A stretch of DNA of 64,000 nucleotides from Leeuwenhoekiella nanhaiensis (lineage in GTDB: Bacteria; Bacteroidota; Bacteroidia; Flavobacteriales; Flavobacteriaceae). Positions within the stretch are counted from its first letter, which is position 1; each line of letters starts with the position of its first letter. The stretch lies in assembly GCF_002744755.1 (NCBI RefSeq), contig NZ_KZ319288.1, positions 248,001 to 312,000 on the forward strand. Reading direction: 5' to 3'. This document shows positions 18,079 to 25,461 of the stretch, piece after piece. Made by a program: the position numbers and the translations under genes. The notes beneath the pieces are model-generated. The model was not told the DNA's origin. It saw only the letters and a list, made by a program, of their open reading frames with translations, and did no database searches.

Positions 18079-21000
18079 ATGCCTGTTTTCGCCAAAACTA
18101 AACCTGCTTCTCAGAAGGCTTCCGGCAAAACCGGGAAGACGCCTTTTTTTGGCATACAGTCAAAGCTGAAAACCGGTCAACCCGGCGATCGCTATGAGAC
18201 CGAGGCCGACAATGTGGCTGCACGTGTCATTCAGAATACTTCGGCAGATGCAAATACGCCTGCCGTGCAGGCAAAACCTCTGGCTAAAAGCATCAGCACG
18301 GGTGTACAACTCAAGCCTTTAGAAGACGAATCGGTACAAGCCAAGTCTGATTCAGAACTTCAAATGCAGGAAGAAGAGGAAGCCATTCAGTCTAAAGCCG
18401 ATGACGAACTCCAAATGCAGGAGGAAGAAGAAGCGGTTCAATCTAAAGGTGAGGAAGAGGAAGTACAAGCCCAGGCTGAAGAAGAAGAGGCCATTCAATC
18501 AAAAGAAGACGAGGAAGAAGTACAAATGCGGGCTGCGACGACACAACGCAATACCGACATCAGCAGTGAATTACAAAGTTCCCGTGGGGCAGGTTCTCCC
18601 CTTCCTGAAACTTCCCGTAATCAAATGGAATCCGGTTTTGGTACCGATTTAAGCGAAGTACGCGTACATACCGATCAGCGGGCGCAGCGTATGGCTCAGG
18701 ACATAGGAGCTCAGGCCTTTACCAGCGGAAGCGATATTTATTTTAATCAGGGGCGCTTTAATCCCGGTACTGTGCAGGGTGATGCGCTTCTAGCCCACGA
18801 ATTAACACATACCATTCAGCAGGGTGCGGTTGATCCGCAACAGGCACCACAAAGCAACGCAAACGGTAGTACTTCGGCCCCTGCGACTTCAACTACAGCA
18901 GTAGATTCGGTCTCAGAAAATACAAGGTTAACAACTCCTGAAACTCCGGCAAACGCAGAAGCTCCAGCCAATTCACAGGAGGAAGTACCGCAAAATGCAG
19001 AAGCACAACCCGGCGAGGCACAAACTGCCGTGACGCCCTATCCACGCAGTCCGCAGGAGGACCCAGCTTTTCAACAGACCGAAAATCAGGTGGAAGACCG
19101 GTCGGAAACCGCCCAGACCACCCAACCCGCTTCACAGGCAGCTGCGGCAGCATCGGCAGCTGCTCCTGCTGCATCCAATGAACAACTGAGTGAAGCACAA
19201 GCGGGTCAGGTTGCCGTAATGGAAGAACAGGAACCCGGTACTTTTGACGCGGTTGCCTTTAAAGCTCGCCTGATGGAACGAATCGAGGCTATGCAACTAC
19301 CGGCAAACGAAGAAGAAGCTGATGATTTTGAAAACAACAATAACATAGATGAAGTTACCGCAGACGGTACCGCGATGGCTTCGGCAGAGCGGCAACAGGC
19401 CGCCGGGGCTATTGATCAGGCTACACAAACCGAACCCAACCCGGACGCTGTCCCGGCACGAGAGGTGCAACCCCTTCCCGAACCCGAGTATGGCTCCCCT
19501 CCTGCTCCTGTGCGGGCAGATCAGGCGATGCCTGCTCCCCGTCCCGAAGATCAGGTAAGTGCTCCGCTTCAGGAGAATATGCAAAGTATCGATTCGGAGA
19601 TGGCCAATAATCAGGTTACCGATGAGATGCTGGCAAACAGTAACGAACCCAGTTTTACGCAGGCTTTAGACAGTAAACAGGAAGCCCAAACGCATACCGA
19701 GCAGGCTCCGCAGGAATTTAGACAAACCGAGCAAAACAGTCTTGCAGCTACCCGAGAGCAGGCGCAAAACAGCAGTACTGCCGGGCTTGAGGCCATGCAC
19801 AACAGCCGCACCGGAACGCTGGGTACAATGCAGACCCATCAGGAAACCGGCGCCCAGTCAGACAGTGCAGAGCGTGAGCGTATCGCAGGGGAAATCAACC
19901 GAATTTTTGAAGCCACCAAAACCGATGTGGAAACCTTGCTGGCCGATCTGGAGGCCGAAGTGGAAACCCGCTTTGAAGCTGCTGCAACTAGGGCTAAAAA
20001 AGTCTTTGAGGATTACGTAGAGCGAAAGATGGATGCCTATAAAGACGAGCGTTACAGCGGCGTTGGCGGAGCTTTAACCTGGGTTGGTGATGCTTTTACA
20101 GGCCTGCCTGATGAAGTCAATGCCTTTTTTGAGGAAGGCCGAAACAAATATATTGAAGCGATGGATGGCGAGCTTACTACAATCGCCGAGTATATCGCTC
20201 AAAAACTTACCGAAGCCAAACAGCGTATTACCCAGGGCAAACAAGAGGTAGCGACTTTTGTAGATTCACAGCCGGAAGCTTTGCGGGGTATAGCTCAGGA
20301 AGCTGCAGAAAACATTCAGGAGCAGTTTGACAGCCTGGAAGAGGATGTAAATAGCAAGCAGGACGAACTCATAGACTCCCTTGCACAGCAGTATCAGGAC
20401 AGTCTGGCCGAAGTAGACGCGCGTATTGAAGAAATGCAGGCCGCAAACCGCGGACTCATCGATATGGCGATGGGACTGGTAATGGGCATCATCAATACCA
20501 TCATCGCTATTAAAAATATGCTGACCAACCTGCTGAGCGCTGCGCTGGAAGCTATCGGCGCGATCATTTCAGATCCTATCGGATTTTTGAGCAACCTTAT
20601 TCGGGGCGTTAAAGAGGGCTTTGTCAATTTTGGTAATAACATTATGAGGCATTTGATGAGTGGTCTCGTCACCTGGCTTACCGGTGCCCTGGGTCCCATG
20701 GGCATCACCATCCCTGAAGATATTTTTAGTCTCAAAGGCATTTTTAGCCTGGTGATGCAGGTTTTGGGACTTACCTGGGATTATATGCGGCAAAAGGCGG
20801 TAAAACTTCTTGGCGAGCCCGTAGTACAGGCACTCGAAATGGGTTTTGAGCTCTTTCAGATTATACGTACCGAAGGGATCGCAGGTATTTGGGAATACAT
20901 CAAAGAGCAATTTAACGATCTTAAAGAGACCGTCATAGACAGCATTCAGGAAATGATCATTTCTACCGTGGTTGATGCGGGCATCAAGTGGGTATTGGGC

Positions 21001-22716
21001 TTGATGAGCCCTGCGGGAGCCTTTGTCAAAGCAGCAATGATGATTATAGATATAGTAAAATTCTTTATTGAGCGCGGCAGCCAGATTATGGAACTCATCA
21101 ATGCGTTTATCGAAGGAGTCAAAGCCGTGGCGGCAGGTAATGTGGGTATGATCGCTACCAAAATTGAAAATGCTCTGGGCAAGGCCGTACCGGTAATCAT
21201 TGGCTTTCTCGCCTCCTTACTGGGCATTAGCGGTTTGGCTAAAAAGGTGCAGAAACTAATCGGTAAAATCAGAAAACGTATTGATAAAGCGATTGATAAA
21301 CTGATTTTAAAAGCCAAGAAGGCGTTTTCGAAATTGGTACGTAAAGGAAAAAAAGCGGCCGGAAAATTCATCGACTGGTTAGGCATTAAAAAACGCTTCA
21401 AAACGAAAGACGGTAAAAATCATAAACTCTTTTTAGAAGAAAGTGGCGGTAAGCCCCAATTGATGGTGCAAAGTGAAAAGCAGCAGGTAGGTGATCGTCT
21501 TACTAAAGCCAAGCAGGAAACACAGGCCTTGCCTGATGGGGAAATCAAAACCAATAGGATTGCAGCCGAAGGTAGAATCACCAGTTATCTTTCTGAGACC
21601 CGGGCAACTTTACAAAAAATTAAAACCGAAGAAGCTAAATCAGCACCTGATTCTGCTAAAATAGAAGGCTGGAAAAGTGAAATAGAACAAAAATTCAACA
21701 GTATAGCCGGCGATCTGGAAACTATAGGAGTGGAACCGGGATCCGTGGGCACCGGTGACAATGCAATGCTTCAGGAACTAGGGAAGGAGTACGCTTCAAA
21801 AGACCATACAACTCTAACCTCTTACGGGAATGGAAAACAGACCTTACTAGAGACCAGCGGTTATCATTATGCCACATCAGCCTCAGGCAAAAAATACATT
21901 CGTCGTAAAGAAGCCAATGATAGTGTCCCCCAGCTTTCTTTTGATGCCGAAGGGAAATTACAATTAGGAGGTTCATCCTCTGGTAGTGAAGCCGAACATA
22001 AAAATTATATACCAGATAAGATTACTAAAACAGAAACCGCGATGGGATATGAAGTGGCCTATACAACCCTTACAGATACGGGAGAGAAAGGACCAAACTT
22101 CCAAATCAATATCAGCCATGCAGGTGTATTAGCTGCAAATGAAGACGAAAATATCACCCGTCACGTTTCAGGCAGAAATTTAAAACTTAAAGCTACAGGA
22201 GGCGCTCGTGGAGTTACAGATAGCGCAACTGCGGGTTTTCATAATGCCCACTTAATAGCAGATCGTTTTGGTGGTTCAGGAAGTAATTCTGCAGAAAATA
22301 TTCATCCCAGCACACCTCGATACAATACTAAAGAGATGAAGTCTAAAGAAGATGCTATTGCTCGTATTTTGGAATCAGGTTCAAAAGATCAGAATAATTT
22401 CAATCTGGAGGTTTCAGCTAATATTGTTAAGGAGAAGTCGACAAGCGCAGGATTACTTGCAGCCTTAAATGAAGAAGCCAAGAAAGATAATACAGATCAC
22501 ATTCCTTCAATTGAAGACGCGATGGAGCGGGATTTATTAACTTTAATAAGACCTGATTTACACGCATTACCCGGTAAATTTATGGGAGTGCATTATAATC
22601 TTGATGGAACTACAAGTTATACAGATGGAAACACTCAGGGTGTTTCTGTTGATTTGTCTGTGGGACAAGATGCTGAGTATGACACAAAAATTTTAGAAAT
22701 TATCAAAAGAAAATAA
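18079..22716 (+). CDS. eCIS cargo: DUF4157 protein with C-terminal DNA/RNA non-specific endonuclease domain
   Basis: A 1545-residue polymorphic-toxin-like cargo. Order: an N-terminal low-complexity stretch with Glu-rich repeats (residues about 89-152); the DUF4157 eCIS core domain (about 180-255) with GFGTDLSEVRVHTD and the metalloprotease-like HELTH at 240-244; a disordered Ala/Gln/Pro region; coiled coils; a long amphipathic and hydrophobic region (about 790-1090); a basic segment; and a C-terminal nuclease. The nuclease signature is FHNAHLIADRFGGSGSN (His1388, His1391) followed by ENIHPSTPRYN, as in toxins of the Endonuclease_NS_2 type. DUF4157 marks proteins loaded into eCIS particles. 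The last about 400 codons are visibly more AT-rich. No immunity gene follows. Confidence 0.85.
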   Translation: MPVFAKTKPASQKASGKTGKTPFFGIQSKLKTGQPGDRYETEADNVAARVIQNTSADANTPAVQAKPLAKSISTGVQLKPLEDESVQAKSDSELQMQEEEEAIQSKADDELQMQEEEEAVQSKGEEEEVQAQAEEEEAIQSKEDEEEVQMRAATTQRNTDISSELQSSRGAGSPLPETSRNQMESGFGTDLSEVRVHTDQRAQRMAQDIGAQAFTSGSDIYFNQGRFNPGTVQGDALLAHELTHTIQQGAVDPQQAPQSNANGSTSAPATSTTAVDSVSENTRLTTPETPANAEAPANSQEEVPQNAEAQPGEAQTAVTPYPRSPQEDPAFQQTENQVEDRSETAQTTQPASQAAAAASAAAPAASNEQLSEAQAGQVAVMEEQEPGTFDAVAFKARLMERIEAMQLPANEEEADDFENNNNIDEVTADGTAMASAERQQAAGAIDQATQTEPNPDAVPAREVQPLPEPEYGSPPAPVRADQAMPAPRPEDQVSAPLQENMQSIDSEMANNQVTDEMLANSNEPSFTQALDSKQEAQTHTEQAPQEFRQTEQNSLAATREQAQNSSTAGLEAMHNSRTGTLGTMQTHQETGAQSDSAERERIAGEINRIFEATKTDVETLLADLEAEVETRFEAAATRAKKVFEDYVERKMDAYKDERYSGVGGALTWVGDAFTGLPDEVNAFFEEGRNKYIEAMDGELTTIAEYIAQKLTEAKQRITQGKQEVATFVDSQPEALRGIAQEAAENIQEQFDSLEEDVNSKQDELIDSLAQQYQDSLAEVDARIEEMQAANRGLIDMAMGLVMGIINTIIAIKNMLTNLLSAALEAIGAIISDPIGFLSNLIRGVKEGFVNFGNNIMRHLMSGLVTWLTGALGPMGITIPEDIFSLKGIFSLVMQVLGLTWDYMRQKAVKLLGEPVVQALEMGFELFQIIRTEGIAGIWEYIKEQFNDLKETVIDSIQEMIISTVVDAGIKWVLGLMSPAGAFVKAAMMIIDIVKFFIERGSQIMELINAFIEGVKAVAAGNVGMIATKIENALGKAVPVIIGFLASLLGISGLAKKVQKLIGKIRKRIDKAIDKLILKAKKAFSKLVRKGKKAAGKFIDWLGIKKRFKTKDGKNHKLFLEESGGKPQLMVQSEKQQVGDRLTKAKQETQALPDGEIKTNRIAAEGRITSYLSETRATLQKIKTEEAKSAPDSAKIEGWKSEIEQKFNSIAGDLETIGVEPGSVGTGDNAMLQELGKEYASKDHTTLTSYGNGKQTLLETSGYHYATSASGKKYIRRKEANDSVPQLSFDAEGKLQLGGSSSGSEAEHKNYIPDKITKTETAMGYEVAYTTLTDTGEKGPNFQINISHAGVLAANEDENITRHVSGRNLKLKATGGARGVTDSATAGFHNAHLIADRFGGSGSNSAENIHPSTPRYNTKEMKSKEDAIARILESGSKDQNNFNLEVSANIVKEKSTSAGLLAALNEEAKKDNTDHIPSIEDAMERDLLTLIRPDLHALPGKFMGVHYNLDGTTSYTDGNTQGVSVDLSVGQDAEYDTKILEIIKRK
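18343..18534 (+). repeat. Glu-rich short tandem repeat in the DUF4157 cargo N-terminus
   Basis: The protein repeats a unit close to ELQMQEEEEAIQSK: two near-perfect copies (ELQMQEEEEAIQSK, ELQMQEEEEAVQSK) and several shortened ones (EEVQAQAEEEEAIQSK, EDEEEVQM). Acidic Q/E repeats of this kind are common just before the DUF4157 domain in other eCIS cargos. They may form part of a loading or unfolding signal. Confidence 0.75.
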
Positions 22717-22725
22717 CCCTCATTT

Positions 22726-23553
22726 ATGAAAACACTACGCTACCGCTCACAGGATCAGGAAGTTTATTTCCTCGAAGAAGTTTTACAACAACTGGGCTAT
22801 TCGGTTTACGTTTCCACTTATTTTGGGAAAGACACCGATGCCGCTGTTAGGGATTTTCAAAAGAAGAACGATCTGGTTATAGATGGTGTTGTAGGGCTTA
22901 AAACCTGGTCAAAACTGCTTTCGGCTCGTGATAACCTCTTCAGCTTTAGCGATAAATTGTTGGGCGAAGCTGATTTAAAACAGTTTGCCGAAGACTTTGA
23001 TGTGGAGCTGGCTGCGGTAAAAGCGGTGAATGAGGTTGAAAGCAGCGGTAAGGGATTTTTGATTGATGGCAGGCCGCGTATCTTGTTTGAAGGCCACATT
23101 TTTTGGCGACAGCTTAAAAAGCGCGGACTCAATCCGGCTGATTTTGTGACAGACTACACCAAAGATGTGCTCTACGAAACCTGGACCCGGTCGCATTACA
23201 AAGGCGGTGCTGAAGAATACGAGCGCTTGGAAAAAGCGGCAGGAATGAGCGATCTCGATGCCGTGCACGATACCGCTTATGCCTCGGCTTCCTACGGTTC
23301 GTATCAAATTATGGGTTTTCATTACGAAAGCCTGGGCTATCCCAGCGTTGATGCCTTTGTGGCGCATATGTATACGCACGAACGGGCACATCTGGAAGCT
23401 TTTGGTAAATTTTTAAAGGCCAATAACCTGCTAAGGCACCTACAATCTAAAAACTGGGCTGCCTTTGCCAAAGGCTATAACGGGCCGGGTTATGCGCAGA
23501 ACAAATACGATATCAAATTGGAAAAAGCCTATCAAAAATACAGCAATGCCTGA
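22726..23553 (+). CDS. N-acetylmuramidase with N-terminal peptidoglycan-binding domain
   Basis: A 275-residue endolysin-like protein. Residues about 3-66 form a PG_binding_1 domain (FLEEVLQQLGY, then DAAVRDFQKKNDLVIDGVVG and TWSKL). Residues about 85-273 form an N-acetylmuramidase (DUF3380-type) domain with the putative catalytic Glu in AVNEVESSGKGF, a RILFEGHIFW block and YGSYQIMGF. There is no signal peptide. In an eCIS locus such an enzyme would either release particles by cell lysis or locally open peptidoglycan. It starts 9 bp after the cargo gene and overlaps the AAA ATPase gene by 8 bp. Confidence 0.85.
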   Translation: MKTLRYRSQDQEVYFLEEVLQQLGYSVYVSTYFGKDTDAAVRDFQKKNDLVIDGVVGLKTWSKLLSARDNLFSFSDKLLGEADLKQFAEDFDVELAAVKAVNEVESSGKGFLIDGRPRILFEGHIFWRQLKKRGLNPADFVTDYTKDVLYETWTRSHYKGGAEEYERLEKAAGMSDLDAVHDTAYASASYGSYQIMGFHYESLGYPSVDAFVAHMYTHERAHLEAFGKFLKANNLLRHLQSKNWAAFAKGYNGPGYAQNKYDIKLEKAYQKYSNA

Positions 23554-24865
23554 ATTTAAAGCATTTGAACTGGCCATAAAGTATTTAGAGGAACTGCTGC
23601 TCTGGCGTTTACACAACCCCGATGTTTCGTTTAAGTCGGCGCCGCGTTTTGATGCAGACAGCCTGCCTGATTCGTATTTAAAAAAACTGATCAGCATTTT
23701 AGAATTGCAGGCTGAAGAGCAGGTTATTCTATTTTTAGCTCTTGCGCCACATCTCGCTCCTGCCCTGCTTAAAAATTGTGTAAATGAAGTATATCCCGAA
23801 GGAGCCGAATTACCTGAACTGGGCGGAACAAAAGGCACCAAGCATCGCGGGATTCTCCCTACCGGTGAAACCGTACTTTTTCTGCTCTCCGGCAATAATG
23901 TGCAGGAACGCATGCGAAATCTGAGTTTTTTGCTTCCGGAAGCACCCCTGCGATCGAATAAAGTCATTCAGTTGGAAAAAACTGCGGCTCACGAACCCTT
24001 TTTAAGCGGAAATCTGGTGTTGCAGGAAGATTATGTACAGCTGCTACTCACGGGAAGCATTCCAGACCCGGAGCTGAGCATCGAATTTCCTGCTCAAAAA
24101 CTGAAAACCAATCTGTCGTGGGAAGATTTGGTCTTAAACAAACAAACGCTTAGCGAAATCAAAGAATTGGAAATCTGGCTTAAGCATCACGAGGTTTTGA
24201 AAAAGGAGCATGACCTCACCGGAAAATTCAAACCCGGCTACAGGGCGCTCTTTTACGGTCCGCCGGGAACCGGGAAAACACTAACCGCAAGCCTCTTGGG
24301 CAAATACACCGGCCGTGAAGTCTACCGCATTGATCTATCGGTTGTGATTTCAAAATACATCGGGGAGACTGAAAAAAACCTGTCTAAACTCTTTGACAAA
24401 GCCCGCTATAAAAACTGGATTCTCTTTTTTGATGAGGCCGATGCCATTTTTGGGAAACGCACCCAGGTGCGCGATGCCCACGATAAATACGCCAATCAGG
24501 AAGTTTCCTATTTGCTTCAACGTCTGGAAGAACATCCCGGACTCGTCATTTTGGCCTCCAATTTTAAATCAAACATCGACGCTGCCTTTACCCGTCGTTT
24601 TCAGGCGATCGTACAATTTACTGCACCAGATTTTGATGAACGTCTCAAACTTTGGAAACTGGCACTTCCTGAAGGTTTCCGCTTTGCGAAAGATATTGAC
24701 CTTAAATCACTGGCTAAAACCTACGATATCACCGGTGCTAACATCAATAATGTAGTGCACTACAGTTGTCTCAATGCCCTGAATCGTAAAACGCTTGAAA
24801 TTGACAGTCAGAACCTGATTAAAGGATTGAAGCGCGAGTATCAAAAGGAAGAAAAAATGTTTTGA
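23546..24865 (+). CDS. eCIS AAA+ ATPase (Afp15-like)
   Basis: A 439-residue AAA+ ATPase. A variable N-terminal domain of about 200 residues is followed by the ATPase module with Walker A GPPGTGKT at residues 238-245, Walker B ILFFDEADAIFG, sensor 1 VILASN and an FTRRFQ arginine-finger region. This protein is the usual last gene of eCIS loci (Afp15/Pvc15) and is needed for particle assembly or cargo loading. It is not a ClpV. The start at 23546 overlaps the muramidase stop by 8 bp. The longer open frame from 23465 lies wholly inside the muramidase and is unlikely to be used. Confidence 0.9.
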   Translation: MPEFKAFELAIKYLEELLLWRLHNPDVSFKSAPRFDADSLPDSYLKKLISILELQAEEQVILFLALAPHLAPALLKNCVNEVYPEGAELPELGGTKGTKHRGILPTGETVLFLLSGNNVQERMRNLSFLLPEAPLRSNKVIQLEKTAAHEPFLSGNLVLQEDYVQLLLTGSIPDPELSIEFPAQKLKTNLSWEDLVLNKQTLSEIKELEIWLKHHEVLKKEHDLTGKFKPGYRALFYGPPGTGKTLTASLLGKYTGREVYRIDLSVVISKYIGETEKNLSKLFDKARYKNWILFFDEADAIFGKRTQVRDAHDKYANQEVSYLLQRLEEHPGLVILASNFKSNIDAAFTRRFQAIVQFTAPDFDERLKLWKLALPEGFRFAKDIDLKSLAKTYDITGANINNVVHYSCLNALNRKTLEIDSQNLIKGLKREYQKEEKMF

Positions 24866-24926
24866 TCAAGCGCTGCTGAATACCTTTTTGCTAGAAGCAA
24901 GGAACTTTTAATCGTTTTGAGAATCG

Positions 24927-24934
24927 TATTTTTG
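24927..24934 (+). promoter_or_regulatory. Candidate -7 promoter element (TATTTTTG)
   Basis: TATTTTTG matches the Bacteroidota -7 consensus TAnnTTTG and lies 28 bp before the glutathione peroxidase start. A clear TTG at -33 is not present, so support is limited to this one element and its location. Confidence 0.4.
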
Positions 24935-24962
24935 AGGAAATCATCCCTAAACTCAAAAAACT

Positions 24963-25445
24963 ATGACTTTTTACGATTTTGAAGCCAAAACTTTAAAGGG
25001 CGAAAACCTCTCTATGAACACCTATGCCGGAAAGGTGGTCGTTGTCGTGAATACCGCGAGCAAATGTGGGCTCACTCCGCAATACGAAGGGCTCGAAAAA
25101 CTATATGAAAAATATAAGGATGCCGGTTTGGTCATTTTGGGCTTTCCCTGCAATCAATTTGGCAAGCAGGAACCCGGAAGCGCTGCCGAGATTGATTCGT
25201 TCTGCCAGGTAAATTATGGCGTTAGTTTCCCGATGTTTGAAAAAATAGAGGTTAACGGTTCTGACGCCCATCCCTTATTTAAATGGCTTAAAGGAAGACT
25301 GGGTAGCATTCTGGGCAGTAAAATCAAATGGAACTTTACAAAATTCCTAATCGATAAAAACGGAAGACCGGTAAAGCGCTTTGCCCCGACCACTAAGCCA
25401 AAAAAGATGGAAAAAATGATCAAAGAGCTTTTAGGGAGGAGCTAG
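24963..25445 (+). CDS. Glutathione peroxidase family protein
   Basis: A 160-residue thiol peroxidase of the glutathione peroxidase family (BtuE/BsaA type) that reduces hydroperoxides, in bacteria usually with thioredoxin as donor. The active-site block [13 protein letters not shown] has a cysteine where animal enzymes have selenocysteine. The [14 protein letters not shown] block and the WNFTKFLID block supply the Gln, Trp and Asn of the catalytic tetrad. It has no signal peptide, so it is cytoplasmic. It is a single gene facing a convergent transporter gene 16 bp away. Confidence 0.93.
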   Translation: MTFYDFEAKTLKGENLSMNTYAGKVVVVVNTASKCGLTPQYEGLEKLYEKYKDAGLVILGFPCNQFGKQEPGSAAEIDSFCQVNYGVSFPMFEKIEVNGSDAHPLFKWLKGRLGSILGSKIKWNFTKFLIDKNGRPVKRFAPTTKPKKMEKMIKELLGRS

Positions 25446-25461
25446 AATAGCAAAATCAGTT

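Noticed and set aside
23465-23545. Longer N-terminus for the eCIS AAA ATPase starting at 23465
   Set aside because: It lies wholly within the muramidase gene and adds a basic stretch without family likeness. The ATG at 23546 gives a normal 8-bp overlap.
1-24865. Classical type VI secretion system
   Set aside because: VgrG-like, PAAR and gp25 proteins are shared with T6SS. The tape-measure protein, DUF4157 cargo, DUF5908 and Afp15-like ATPase, with no Tss membrane complex or ClpV in view, point to eCIS.
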